Shown here: piece after piece, positions 27,370 through 36,409 of the stretch
Layout of the letters: each line of letters begins with the position of its first letter
How positions within the stretch are numbered: position 1 is the first letter of the stretch
Assembly: GCA_016718205.1 (NCBI GenBank)
Contig: JADKEB010000011.1
Location: 176,036 to 240,035 of the forward strand
Direction of reading: 5' to 3'
DNA from: Saprospiraceae bacterium
Lineage (GTDB): Bacteria > Bacteroidota > Bacteroidia > Chitinophagales > Saprospiraceae
Length of the DNA: 64,000 bases
Position numbers and translations under genes: made by a program
The notes under the pieces: generated by a model
The model's database searches: none
What the model saw: only the letters and a program-made list of their open reading frames with translations
What the model was told of the DNA's origin: nothing

Positions 27370-28335
27370 CTATAACTTGTGACGTTTAAAAAAGCTGAAA
27401 AGATGGTCATTTATTAACTCTTTGTATCCGGGTATCATGGAAATAGAGTCGTATATAGTATGGGGAATACCATTGAGTTTATAATGCAGTACTTCTTTTT
27501 TACACTTTTTACATGTGGGACCATCTACGGGACTGACTTTTTTTGAACACCATGATGATCTGTTAATATCATAGCTACCTATCTCAAAAAGGGTTGGTTC
27601 CAGTGGTGATAAACAATTATTATGTAACGCCCAATCACCACAAGCCGCATAGGCATTGTCAAAGTTGAGGCAAAAAAGTGTACCTCCGGTATAAGGTATT
27701 GTGCCGTCTTCTGTACCATGTATTTGCATCAGAGGTATTTTCGGAACTGAAGCAAAAGAATACCCTTCCCACTTGTAAGCTGCAAAGGTGGCAATGGCCG
27801 CAAAATCGTCCATTTCTCTTACTAAAGAATAGCAGAGTCCGGCACCATTACTTGTACCCATGGCATAAATTTTTTCTTCAATGATATTATGCGAAGCCTT
27901 CATTTCATTTAGAATAGTCTCAACATAGCAAATTTCATCTACTGCGGTAAGGCAGGCATCATCAACGTACCAATGGTTATCATTGTAAGATCGGCCATAA
28001 ACGGCAATGAACTTATGTTCGTCTACCCAATCACCAATTCTCTCTTTCCAAACACAAGCTTTGTTTTTAAGTCCACTACCCTTACCATGAAAAACTAATA
28101 ATAAGGGATATGAAACAGTAGGATCGTAAGATTCCGGAAGCTGTATGTAGTAGTATCTGAGTGAATCACACGACGAGATTTTTTTTTGGATTAAACCGGC
28201 ATAACCACAACTATCATCAGCCATGGCTCGTATTTCAGTCATTTCGTCAGATGATGCTTCTGTATATGGAGCTTCATTGGTACAAGAATAACATAAGAAT
28301 AGAAGGCCCGCGAAGGGCAGCATAAAGTGTTTCAT
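27370..28335 (-). CDS. PHB-depolymerase-like esterase lipoprotein
   Basis: 321 aa from the ATG at 28335. An upstream ATG at 28410 would begin inside a TIR-element remnant. The N-terminus is a lipoprotein-like signal (FMLPFAGLLFLCYSC). The alpha/beta-hydrolase core has LLLVFHGKGS (oxyanion region), the nucleophile elbow GTSNGAG, HGTEDGTIPY (acid) and GIPHTIY (catalytic His). It resembles the LpqC/PHB depolymerase esterases, which often act on feruloyl or acetyl esters. The Cys-rich CKKCKKE segment near the end is unusual. Confidence 0.82.
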   Translation of the reverse strand: MKHFMLPFAGLLFLCYSCTNEAPYTEASSDEMTEIRAMADDSCGYAGLIQKKISSCDSLRYYYIQLPESYDPTVSYPLLLVFHGKGSGLKNKACVWKERIGDWVDEHKFIAVYGRSYNDNHWYVDDACLTAVDEICYVETILNEMKASHNIIEEKIYAMGTSNGAGLCYSLVREMDDFAAIATFAAYKWEGYSFASVPKIPLMQIHGTEDGTIPYTGGTLFCLNFDNAYAACGDWALHNNCLSPLEPTLFEIGSYDINRSSWCSKKVSPVDGPTCKKCKKEVLHYKLNGIPHTIYDSISMIPGYKELINDHLFSFFKRHKL

Positions 28336-28383
28336 TTTAATAAATTTTTTAAAGGTGGTGAAAAAGTTAATAAGAAACAGAAA

Positions 28384-28426
28384 AAAATTTGCCAAAATAG
28401 CAATCAACATTGTTTAAACATGCTCT
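28384..28426. mobile_element. Possible solo right end of the TIR element family
   Basis: AAATTTGCCAA followed about 20 bp later by TGTTTAAACATGCTC resembles the right end of copies B and C (AAATTTGCCA .. TTTAAACATACTC). No left end is seen. Confidence 0.45.
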
Positions 28427-28633
28427 AAATATTTTTTAAAATAAATCTCTCTTCTCTAACAATATACCCGAGTCAGACCGGCCGGTAAACTATCGTATCA
28501 CTAGTAAAGGCCTGAAATAAAAACATGTACTCAAAAAAAATCAAAAAGTATGTTGATCCGGATTTTGATAGTTTATTTTTGACCCCGTAGGGCAGATTAT
28601 TAGCTCATAATAGATTTTTTTAACCTTGATTGA

Positions 28634-28662
28634 TTTGAAATCAAATTTTTATTGTATATTTG
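28634..28662 (+). promoter_or_regulatory. Predicted promoter of the (p)ppGpp synthetase gene with overlapping palindrome
   Basis: TTTG (28634-28637), 17-bp spacer, TATATTTG (28655-28662), 31 bp before the ATG. A perfect palindrome TTGATTT-G-AAATCAA (28630-28644) overlaps the -33 box and could be an operator. Confidence 0.6.
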
Positions 28663-28693
28663 TAGGTTTAGCGAATGAGAAAGAATAATTATC

Positions 28694-30931
28694 ATGCCAG
28701 TTGGTACAGCGATCAATGAAAATGAGTTAAAGCAGGTAAGGGCAAAATTTGATACTTTACTTGAAGCCATGGAACCAAGTCTCCAGGATGAAGATAAGTC
28801 ATATCTTGAAAAGGCCTACAGCCTCGCAGTGGATGCACATAATTATCAACGTCGCAAGTCAGGTGAGCCTTACATATTTCATCCTATCGAAGTTGCCAGG
28901 ATTTGTTTTGAAGAAATAGGGCTTGGACCTACTGCCATCGTTTGTGCATTGTTGCATGATGTGGTGGAAGACACACCCGTCACTCTTGAGGATATCAAAG
29001 AACAGTTCGGACCTAAAGTGACAGTCATAGTAGATGGTCTCACAAAACTGGATGGAACTTATGATATCGATGTATCAGATTCTCCTCAGGCTGAAAACTT
29101 CAAAAAAGTATTGAGCACGCTTATTGTCGATGTTCGTGTCGTCCTGATCAAAATGGCTGACCGGCTACACAACCTGCGCACCATAGACGCACAGGCGAAA
29201 CACAAACAACTCAAGATAGCGGCAGAGACAGAATATATTTACACACCGCTGGCTCACAGGTTGGGATTGTACAACATCAAAACAGAGTTTCAGGATATTT
29301 GTCTCCGGATTACCGACCCCCAAACCTACGAAGAGATCAGCCACAAACTCAGTGATACTGACCAGGCAAGAAATAAGTACATTGAAGAGTTTATCAAACC
29401 ATTGGACGATGAACTCCAGCATCTCGGAGTGCCATTCAGGGTTTTGGGCAGGTGTAAAGCGATATCTTCTATATACAATAAGATCAAGGAGAATAAGGTC
29501 ACGTTTGAGGAGATCTTTGATATTTTTGCTGTGAGGATCATTATAGATGTACCGACAGATAAAGAAAAAAGTTTTTGCTGGCAAATATATTCCATCATTA
29601 CAGACGTATATAAGCCTATACCGGAAAGGCTCAAGGATTGGGTGACAACACCCAAAGGCAATGGTTATGAATCGCTCCACACGACCGTCATAGGTCCCAA
29701 AGGAAGATATGTAGAGGTGCAAATCCGAAGCGATCGCATGGACGAAATTGCTGAAAAGGGTTTTGCTGCACACTGGAAATACAAGGGCATCAAAAAACAG
29801 GAAAACGTCTATGATCACTGGCTGGATAACATCAGAGAAATTCTTGATGCCAAACACTCCAATGCTATGGAGTTTATCAATGATTTCAAGACCAACTTGT
29901 TTAGCGAAGAAGTGTATGTATTTACCCCAAAAGGTGAAATGCGTATCGTACCGAAAGGAGCGACAGCACTGGATTTTGCATTTGAAATACACACTGATGT
30001 GGGATATCATGCCTCGGCAATCAAGGTAAACAATAAGTTGGTACCCATGGGCTACAAGCTCAATAATGGGGATCAGGTACACATTGTCACCAATAAAAAT
30101 CAGAAACCCAACGAAGATTGGCTGAAAATGGTGATCACAGGAAAGGCGAGATCAAAAATCCGCTCCGCTATGAAAGAAGAGAGACGGAAGATAGGAGAAT
30201 TTGGTAAAGAAGCACTCGAACGTAAACTTAAAAATCTTAAGATTGACTTTGAAGACAACGTGGATACTATAACCAAAAATCTTGGATTTAAGACCCGCAT
30301 TGATTTGTACTATGCATTGTCTCAGGATGAAGCCAGGATCACAGATATCAAAAATTACACTATTGAAAGTGGTAAGATAGTGTTTAAAAAAGAGGATGAA
30401 GAGGAGAAATCAGCACCTATCACCGAAGAACTCAAAAAACTGCAAAGACCGTCCAAAACCAACAAGTCCAATATTCTGGTCAACGGCGAACCTGCAGATA
30501 TGTATCAGTATTCGCTGGCAAGTTGCTGTAATCCCGTGCAAGGTGATGAAATATTTGCCTATCTTACTTCCAATCAAGGCCTTAAAATCCACCGGACTTC
30601 ATGCTCCAATGCGACACATATACTCGCCAACTTTGGGTACAGGGTGTTGAAAGCAGATTGGGAAGATTCTGTCAACTCCAATTTTATAGTAGAATTGGTA
30701 GTAACGGGTGTGGATTCCGGGCCGGGAGTCATACAAATGCTGACCAATGAACTTTCCAACAAACTGGGCATCAACATCAAAAACTTCAGCATGGAGGGTA
30801 AAGAAGGGTTTTATGAAGGAAAAATCGGCATTGTGGTTTTGAACAAAGACCAGCTCAATATCGTTGTACAAGCATTAGAAAAATTGCCCGGGGTATCATC
30901 AGTGGTCAGAACAGACCGTGCTTACAAATAA
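28694..30931 (+). CDS. Bifunctional (p)ppGpp synthetase/hydrolase (RelA/SpoT homologue)
   Basis: 745 aa, full length. HD hydrolase domain (about 50-200: HPIEVARI, LLHDVVEDT, ADRLHNLRT), synthetase domain (about 240-350: DWVTTPKGNGYESLHTTV, EVQIRSDRMDEIAEKGFAAHWKYKG), TGS domain (about 400-460: VYVFTPKGEMRIVPKGATALDFAF), zinc-finger-like stretch (SLASCCNPVQGDEI) and C-terminal ACT domain. The HDxxED motif is intact, so both synthesis and breakdown of the stringent-response alarmone are expected. Only 9 bp separate it from the Fur-family gene, so the two are probably co-transcribed. Confidence 0.94.
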   Translation: MPVGTAINENELKQVRAKFDTLLEAMEPSLQDEDKSYLEKAYSLAVDAHNYQRRKSGEPYIFHPIEVARICFEEIGLGPTAIVCALLHDVVEDTPVTLEDIKEQFGPKVTVIVDGLTKLDGTYDIDVSDSPQAENFKKVLSTLIVDVRVVLIKMADRLHNLRTIDAQAKHKQLKIAAETEYIYTPLAHRLGLYNIKTEFQDICLRITDPQTYEEISHKLSDTDQARNKYIEEFIKPLDDELQHLGVPFRVLGRCKAISSIYNKIKENKVTFEEIFDIFAVRIIIDVPTDKEKSFCWQIYSIITDVYKPIPERLKDWVTTPKGNGYESLHTTVIGPKGRYVEVQIRSDRMDEIAEKGFAAHWKYKGIKKQENVYDHWLDNIREILDAKHSNAMEFINDFKTNLFSEEVYVFTPKGEMRIVPKGATALDFAFEIHTDVGYHASAIKVNNKLVPMGYKLNNGDQVHIVTNKNQKPNEDWLKMVITGKARSKIRSAMKEERRKIGEFGKEALERKLKNLKIDFEDNVDTITKNLGFKTRIDLYYALSQDEARITDIKNYTIESGKIVFKKEDEEEKSAPITEELKKLQRPSKTNKSNILVNGEPADMYQYSLASCCNPVQGDEIFAYLTSNQGLKIHRTSCSNATHILANFGYRVLKADWEDSVNSNFIVELVVTGVDSGPGVIQMLTNELSNKLGINIKNFSMEGKEGFYEGKIGIVVLNKDQLNIVVQALEKLPGVSSVVRTDRAYK

Positions 30932-30940
30932 TATTGTTAC

Positions 30941-31417
30941 ATGACTATTACATCAGATAAATTAGAACAGATCGTATCAGAAGTGAAAACAATTTTTACT
31001 TCTCACCTTGAAAAATTTGCACTGCGTAAGACCCCTGAAAGGTATGCCATCCTGGAAGAAATCTACAGAAGAACAGATCATTTTGATGCAGAGGCACTGT
31101 ATATCCATATGAAAAACCAAAACTACAGAGTAAGCCGTGCTACAGTATACAATACCCTGGAGTTGCTGGTCAGCTGTGACCTGATCACCAAACACCAGTT
31201 TGGAAAAAACCTGGCCCAATATGAAAAATCTTATGGATTTAAGCAGCATGACCACCTGATATGTATGGATTGCGGAGAAGTGCTGGAATTTTGCGACCCG
31301 CGAATCCAGCAGATCAAATCCATGATGGGAGAAATCCTGGAGTCGGATATCAAACACCATTCACTAAATCTGTATGGCAGATGTAAGAAGGTGGTTTGTG
31401 ACAATAGGAAAGATTGA
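30941..31417 (+). CDS. Fur-family metal-dependent transcriptional regulator
   Basis: 158 aa. N-terminal winged helix (about 25-90: RKTPERYAILEEIYRRTDHFDAEALYIHM, SRATVYNTLELL) and C-terminal metal-binding dimerisation domain (QHDHLICMDCGEVLEFCDP) with the CxxC pair and a second pair (CKKVVC) for structural zinc. Could be Fur, PerR or Zur; the sequence alone does not separate these. It follows the (p)ppGpp synthetase by 9 bp, an arrangement suggesting shared transcription. Confidence 0.88.
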   Translation: MTITSDKLEQIVSEVKTIFTSHLEKFALRKTPERYAILEEIYRRTDHFDAEALYIHMKNQNYRVSRATVYNTLELLVSCDLITKHQFGKNLAQYEKSYGFKQHDHLICMDCGEVLEFCDPRIQQIKSMMGEILESDIKHHSLNLYGRCKKVVCDNRKD

Positions 31418-31726
31418 TTTTCTGTGCTATTCCTACCTTGTATTCCTTCCGGATGTTATGACATAAACATCATCGACACCAAACTCACCAAAGATACCGG
31501 CTTCACCCCCAACCAGAATAAAGCTGAGGATAAAGGGCCGTATGTTTTGCGGTTGAAGAGCTTTGTGGAAACTTTTAATGGAGATGATATTAGTTTTGCT
31601 CAAGGAGAGACATCATTTTCTCGATCTGACGATTTTATCAATATTTTTTCAGATGGGAATGACGTACTTCAAGACATCGATTAAATTACAAAAAATCAAT
31701 TATATAGAATGAATAAATCTTATTTA

Positions 31727-31873
31727 TTAACACAAATTCTGACTAAACTGGATTTTAGTCACAAAGGATTTAATCATCTTAGATGATATGCTATCCATTT
31801 GAAGAATGTAACTTTGCTGCGCAAATGCCTGAAAGGTGATGAGCAATAATATAACAGATAATAGCTTAGTCAT
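31727..31873 (-). CDS. Small ORF with a Sec signal peptide, possibly a truncated secreted protein
   Basis: 48 codons starting MTKLLSVILLLITFQAFAQQ, a textbook Bacteroidota signal peptide with an AFA-QQ cleavage site, then about 28 residues to a stop. No domain is visible. It is either a tiny exported peptide or the 5' end of a lost secreted-protein gene. The rest of 31418-32048 contains nothing else recognised. Confidence 0.5.
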   Translation of the reverse strand: MTKLLSVILLLITFQAFAQQSYILQMDSISSKMIKSFVTKIQFSQNLC

Positions 31874-32048
31874 GAATTATTAATTGGGATTAAATAACTG
31901 TTTGTATCAGAACTTGTAAAATTAGATTTTATTTTCTTGTCAGTTTGCAATTTATTTTATAATTCTTACGATATTAAAGAACGTTTTCAGATATTTGCAA
32001 CTTTACAAAATGAAATTATAAAAGTTAAAAAATTAGAACCCATTCATC

Positions 32049-33017
32049 ATGAAGAAAATAGGAATATTATTTGGCAAGGAAAATACCTTCCCTCAGGCTT
32101 TTATAGATAGAGTAAACTCAAAAAAGGTCAAAGGTATCATGGCTGAAGCGGTACAAGTGGATGTCGTTGAACAAGCAGATCCCACAGAATACGCTGTCAT
32201 CATAGACAGAATCTCTCAGGATGTACCTTTTTACAGAGCATATCTCAAAAATGCTGCTTTGATGGGTACTGCAGTCATCAATAATCCATTCTGGTGGAGT
32301 GCTGACGAAAAGTTTTTCAATAATTGCCTTTCTAAGACTGTCGGTGTGCCGGTACCCAATACTGTACTCTTACCATCATTCAACAGACCGGACGATACTT
32401 CTGAACAGTCATTCCGTAATCTCAAATTTCCAACTGACTGGGAGAGAATATTTGACTACATCAAATTTCCTGCTTACATGAAACCACATTCAGGAGGTGG
32501 ATGGAAGAGTGTGTATAAGGTAACAAGTCCTGAAGACTTGTGGGTCAAACATGCCGAAACAGACCAATTGGTGATGCTGCTTCAGGAAGAAATCATATTT
32601 GACCACTATTTCAGATGTTACTATCTTGCAGGCGACAGAGTCCATGTCATGCCATATGAACCACGCAATCCTCATCATCTGCGATATGTAGTGGACAATC
32701 CTACCAAAGATGAAAAATTATTAGCCACAGTCAGAGATTATACCATAAAGCTATGTAATGCTTTGGGCTATGATTTTAATACCGTGGAGTTTGCCATCCG
32801 TGATGGTATTCCGATAGCTATTGACTTTTGTAATCCCGCTCCGGATGCTGATATCAACTCAGTAGGTCAGGCAAATTTTGACTGGATCGTAGAGAATGCA
32901 GCAGAGATGGCTATAGAAAAAGCAAAAAATCATAATGCAAATCAGAATAATCTTACTTGGGGTACATTTATAAGTGATATATTTGCACCTGCTAAGAAAG
33001 CATCACCTAAAAAATAG
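32049..33017 (+). CDS. ATP-grasp ligase-like protein (1 of 2 in cluster)
   Basis: 322 aa. The pattern is ATP-grasp: an N-terminal Rossmann-like part (MKKIGILFGKENTFPQAF), then FPAYMKPHSGGGWKSVYKV (ATP-binding Lys and Gly-rich loop), LLQEEIIFDHYFRCYY, and the metal/catalytic strand IAIDFCNPAPDADINSVG. Nearest recognisable relatives are RimK/GshB-type carboxylate-amine ligases, but the substrate is unknown. It begins a cluster with an amidotransferase and a second ATP-grasp protein (36 bp and an overlap apart), suggesting amide-bond synthesis of an unknown peptide or metabolite. Confidence 0.72.
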   Translation: MKKIGILFGKENTFPQAFIDRVNSKKVKGIMAEAVQVDVVEQADPTEYAVIIDRISQDVPFYRAYLKNAALMGTAVINNPFWWSADEKFFNNCLSKTVGVPVPNTVLLPSFNRPDDTSEQSFRNLKFPTDWERIFDYIKFPAYMKPHSGGGWKSVYKVTSPEDLWVKHAETDQLVMLLQEEIIFDHYFRCYYLAGDRVHVMPYEPRNPHHLRYVVDNPTKDEKLLATVRDYTIKLCNALGYDFNTVEFAIRDGIPIAIDFCNPAPDADINSVGQANFDWIVENAAEMAIEKAKNHNANQNNLTWGTFISDIFAPAKKASPKK

Positions 33018-33053
33018 GTCGCTTTCGGCATTTATTACAATAGTTAGATCGCG

Positions 33054-34019
33054 ATGGAGCAAAAACTTAGATTGGCAATACTTGATATGAATGATGGCAG
33101 ACCCAATCAGGGTATGCGTTGTATCAGAGATATTACTGCCATGTATAGCAGCGCATTTGATATTGATGAATTTGATGTTCGCAGTAAAGATGAAGTTCCG
33201 GATCTGAGTTACGATGTGTATATTTCAAGTGGTGGACCTGGAAATCCTCTGATGGGTGACGGTATTTGGGACAAAGCATGGTATAAACTCGTCGGGGACC
33301 TTTGGGAATACAACATCGAAAACTCTTATGATAAGAAACACATGTTTTTTATATGTCACTCTTTTCAAATGGCGTGTCACTTTTTTGAATTAGGAACAAT
33401 AGTACCCCGGAAGTCTACATCTTTTGGTATCATGCCCGTACATCAAACGAGATATGGTGAGGTTGATCCTATCTTCAAAAACCTACCCGATCCAATGTGG
33501 GCAGTTGACAGTCGGGATTATCAGCTGATACAACCCGATCTGGATGTCTTCAGGATGCATGGGGCAAAAATTCTGGCACTTGAGAAAATAAGAACACATG
33601 TCGAATACGAAAGAGCCATCATGGCTGTGAGATTTTCGGATGAATTTATAGGCACTCAATTTCATCCGGAAGCCGACCCGATAGGTATGAAAATACATTT
33701 TGAAAAACCTGAAATTAAAGAGCAGGTCATCAAAAATTTTGGTCAGACCAAGTATGATCTGATGATGGACCATATAGATGACCCTGATAAGATCGAGCTC
33801 ACACACGATACCATTTTACCGTTGTTCATTGAGAATGCGCTTGATTCGATTTATGCCAGAAATGCAGTATTGGTACGATACCTGAAATCAGAAATAAATT
33901 TAATGCAGATTTTACAGCAGAAAGGTTTGAAGTTTTCAAACAAGGGCTGCAGGATATATATAACCACAAGCCCAACTTCCGGGAAGCAGAGACACCGTTC
34001 TTCATTCCAAAATTATTGA
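33054..34019 (+). CDS. Class I glutamine amidotransferase-like protein
   Basis: 321 codons as read, of which about 280 look genuine. The GATase1 triad is present: nucleophile C101 in FFICHSFQM, H204 and E206 in GTQFHPEADP; the oxyanion region is ISSGGPGNP near 58-64. The elbow reads CHSFQ instead of the usual CLGHQ. The last 40 or so residues look like out-of-frame translation of the next gene, whose coding frame is already open at about 33842. The two may be one fused protein of about 672 aa split by a one-base deletion. Expected role: release ammonia from glutamine for the neighbouring ATP-grasp ligases. Confidence 0.75.
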   Translation: MEQKLRLAILDMNDGRPNQGMRCIRDITAMYSSAFDIDEFDVRSKDEVPDLSYDVYISSGGPGNPLMGDGIWDKAWYKLVGDLWEYNIENSYDKKHMFFICHSFQMACHFFELGTIVPRKSTSFGIMPVHQTRYGEVDPIFKNLPDPMWAVDSRDYQLIQPDLDVFRMHGAKILALEKIRTHVEYERAIMAVRFSDEFIGTQFHPEADPIGMKIHFEKPEIKEQVIKNFGQTKYDLMMDHIDDPDKIELTHDTILPLFIENALDSIYARNAVLVRYLKSEINLMQILQQKGLKFSNKGCRIYITTSPTSGKQRHRSSFQNY

Positions 34020-35071
34020 AAGACAGATTGCTGGAAGCATGTGATGAAATCACGGATCTTATCATACGGCCGGATCTGAAACAAATATCTCAGGGAGCTC
34101 TCTACGATGAAAACATCATTGTACCGGGTGAAGATGACCACACCACTTTTCTTCAGATGGATTTTGGCATTTGTCTGGATCAAAATGGCGATCCGTTTCC
34201 TATGCTCATTGAAATTCAGGGATTTCCGTCGGTCTACTTTTTTCAGTATATGGCCACGATAGCCTACAAAAAATACTACGATCTGCCTGCAAATCTGACT
34301 CCATACTTCAATGGTTATGATGAATCATCTTATAAAAAACTAATGTATGATATCATAGTAGGTGATGCTAATACCAAAAACGTAGTCTTGCTCGAAATTG
34401 AGCCTGAATTGCAAAATACTTATATCGACTTATTGGCTACATCTATAGAGCTGGGCATTCCAGTGGTCTGTGTCACTAAAGTGATTAAGGAGGGTCGAAA
34501 CCTATACTACATAGACAAAAATGGGGAGAAACAGAAGATCGAAAAAATCTATAACAGAGTCATATTTGATGAACTTCACCAAAGGAAGGATCTGCAGATG
34601 CAATTTAAGTTTACTGATGATCTGGATGTGAAGTGGGTAGGCCATCCCAATTGGTTTTTCAGGATCAGCAAATATATCATGCCCTATCTCAAGAGTAGGT
34701 TTGTTCCTGAAACACTTTTTTTACATGAACTGAAAGAAATTCCTTCAGACCTGGAAAATTATGTGCTTAAGCCATTGTTTTCATTTGCCGGTGCAGGTGT
34801 GATCATAGATGTGACCAAAGAAGATATTGAAGCCATAATAGACAAATCCAACTATATACTTCAAAAAAAGGTCAACTACGAACCGGTATTAAAATCTCCC
34901 AATGATCCGGTCAAAGTAGAGCTAAGAATGCTTATGGTATGGCCGGAAAAAGATGTGAGACCCCATGTTGCTGTCAATCTGGTGAGACTTTCCAAAGGTA
35001 AGATGATAGGCGTAAAATACAACAAAGACAAGGATTGGGTAGGCGGAAGTGTAGGATTGTATGAAGGGTGA
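34016..35071 (+). CDS. Second ATP-grasp-like protein (start uncertain, frame open from about 33842)
   Basis: 351 aa from a TTG codon. The coding frame extends about 58 codons further upstream (IPEIRNKFNADFTAERFEVF, then FREAETPFFIPKLL) without ATG, GTG or TTG, so the start shown is not the true one. The core has FLQMDFGICLDQNGDPFPMLIEIQGFPSVYFF, NRVIFDEL, YVLKPLFSFAGAGVIID (ATP-binding Lys and Gly loop) and VELRMLMVWP, suggesting a circularly permuted or glutathionylspermidine-synthase-like ATP-grasp. Probably fused to, or coupled with, the amidotransferase. Substrate unknown. Confidence 0.7.
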   Translation: MKDRLLEACDEITDLIIRPDLKQISQGALYDENIIVPGEDDHTTFLQMDFGICLDQNGDPFPMLIEIQGFPSVYFFQYMATIAYKKYYDLPANLTPYFNGYDESSYKKLMYDIIVGDANTKNVVLLEIEPELQNTYIDLLATSIELGIPVVCVTKVIKEGRNLYYIDKNGEKQKIEKIYNRVIFDELHQRKDLQMQFKFTDDLDVKWVGHPNWFFRISKYIMPYLKSRFVPETLFLHELKEIPSDLENYVLKPLFSFAGAGVIIDVTKEDIEAIIDKSNYILQKKVNYEPVLKSPNDPVKVELRMLMVWPEKDVRPHVAVNLVRLSKGKMIGVKYNKDKDWVGGSVGLYEG

Positions 35072-35119
35072 AAGCCGGTATTTGCTCTGAATTTTGGTTG
35101 TATTTGAAGTAAAGTTTGG

Positions 35120-35142
35120 ATATCATATTCAAAGTTGATCTG
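35120..35142. repeat. Direct repeat, left copy (ATATCATATTCAAAGTTGAT)
   Basis: A 22-bp sequence recurring with one mismatch at 36436-36457, so the aspartic protease and GNAT genes are bracketed. Confidence 0.5.
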
Positions 35143-35194
35143 AATAGAACTTTTTAATAAACAATGACGTTACATCAATAAAACAGAAGGAATC

Positions 35195-35623
35195 ATGGGG
35201 TTAGTTTACGCAGAAGTAGAAATCATAAACGCCGGTGATATTGAAATGGCCAGAAGAAATCTTATGGATGAAGATGATGTCAAACGTATGACAGTAACGA
35301 TGCTGGTGGATTCAGGAGCTTACAATCTTTGTATCAATGAAGAAATTCAGGAACAATTGCAATTGCCTATAGTTGAAAGAAGAAAAGCAAGATTGGCTGA
35401 TGGCAGTATAAAGGAATATGATGTAGTAGATAATGTAAAATTACGGTTTAAAAACAGATCAACTACCTGTATGGCCATGGTTCTTCCAGGTGATAGTGAG
35501 CCACTTTTGGGTGCAATACCTCTGGAAGATATGGACGTCATCATTCATCCTCAAAGACAGGAACTTATCGTGAATCCGGATCATCCTTACTTTGCTCAAA
35601 TGACACTTAAGGGCATAAGGTAA
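35195..35623 (+). CDS. Clan AA (retropepsin-like) aspartic protease
   Basis: 142 aa. The single-domain retropepsin pattern is clear: VTMLVDSGAYNLCI (catalytic D-S-G) near 37-50, then ARLADGSIKEYDV, and LLGAIPLEDMDVIIHPQRQEL (hydrophobic-hydrophobic-Gly, then the Pro-rich end). It acts as a homodimer in related proteins. It is 124 bp downstream of the ATP-grasp/amidotransferase cluster, reminiscent of rimK neighbours that encode retropepsin-like proteases, but a functional link is inference. Confidence 0.75.
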   Translation: MGLVYAEVEIINAGDIEMARRNLMDEDDVKRMTVTMLVDSGAYNLCINEEIQEQLQLPIVERRKARLADGSIKEYDVVDNVKLRFKNRSTTCMAMVLPGDSEPLLGAIPLEDMDVIIHPQRQELIVNPDHPYFAQMTLKGIR

Positions 35624-35938
35624 CTTTACTGTCCTGACTTTGTGAAATTTTATTCTCCCATTTATGTACAGAGTGTTACATGTATTACCGATAAAATTTA
35701 TTTGTAACTTATCACCATTCTTTCCAAGAAAATAGAAATACAATATTACAAAGAGATAATTGAAGTAATGAGTTAAATTTGTAACAATTCAGAAATTGGC
35801 AAACCAATCGATGATATTAAAATTGGGCATTGAAGAATAAATATAAATTCACATATGATCATCTATAAGATAAAGAGAAATTATCTGTATAGACAGAATC
35901 TTACTTCAGAAAATGGATATGGATAAACATCTCAATGA
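35624..35938. other. Intergenic region before GNAT gene
   Basis: AT-rich; a possible -7 box TAAATTTG at 35774-35781 is far from the GNAT start. No gene or strong hairpin seen. Confidence 0.4.
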
Positions 35939-36409
35939 ATGGACATAAAGCTTAGACCAACAGAAATAGCGGACTTGGACACTTTATTTCAATACCAACT
36001 TGACAAAGAAGGAGGATACTTAGCGGCATTTATGCCTAAAGATCCGACTGACAAAACTGCATATATAAATAAATACACAAAGTTGTTGAGCGACCCAACG
36101 GTAAACAATCAAACAATTCTTCTGGACGATAAAATTGTAGGAAGTATTGCTAAGTTTATTATAGAAGGCGATACAGAAATTACTTATTGGATTGACAGGA
36201 AATTTTGGGGGCAAGGCATTGCGACAAAAGCATTAACCGAATTTCTTGCCATTGAAACTGTAAGGCCAATTTTTGGACGAGTGGCATTTGACAATTTTGG
36301 TTCACAGAAAGTATTGGAAAAATGTGGTTTTGACAAAGTCGGCTCTGACAAAGGCTTTGCAAATGCCCGGCAAATGGAGATAGAAGAATTTATTTATAAA
36401 CTGAGTTAA
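35939..36409 (+). CDS. GNAT-family N-acetyltransferase
   Basis: 156 aa. LRPTEIADLDTLFQYQLDKEGG opens the fold; the acetyl-CoA site is ITYWIDRKFWGQGIATKALTEFL (the [RQ]xxGxA loop), followed by GRVAFDNFGSQKVLEKCGFDKV. Resembles the RimJ/RimL-type acetyltransferases with an unknown acceptor. The accessory stretch from here to 38040 (GNAT, AraC, VOC) is AT-rich and repeat-bordered, suggesting acquisition. Confidence 0.85.
   Translation: MDIKLRPTEIADLDTLFQYQLDKEGGYLAAFMPKDPTDKTAYINKYTKLLSDPTVNNQTILLDDKIVGSIAKFIIEGDTEITYWIDRKFWGQGIATKALTEFLAIETVRPIFGRVAFDNFGSQKVLEKCGFDKVGSDKGFANARQMEIEEFIYKLS

Noticed and set aside
29165..30082. 305-codon minus-strand ORF inside the (p)ppGpp synthetase gene
   Set aside because: Shadow of a strongly conserved plus-strand gene; the translated sequence shows no domain.
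31424..31684. 86-codon plus-strand ORF after the Fur-family gene
   Set aside because: No recognisable features, no promoter or signal, and it is Pro/Asp-rich without homology I can name.
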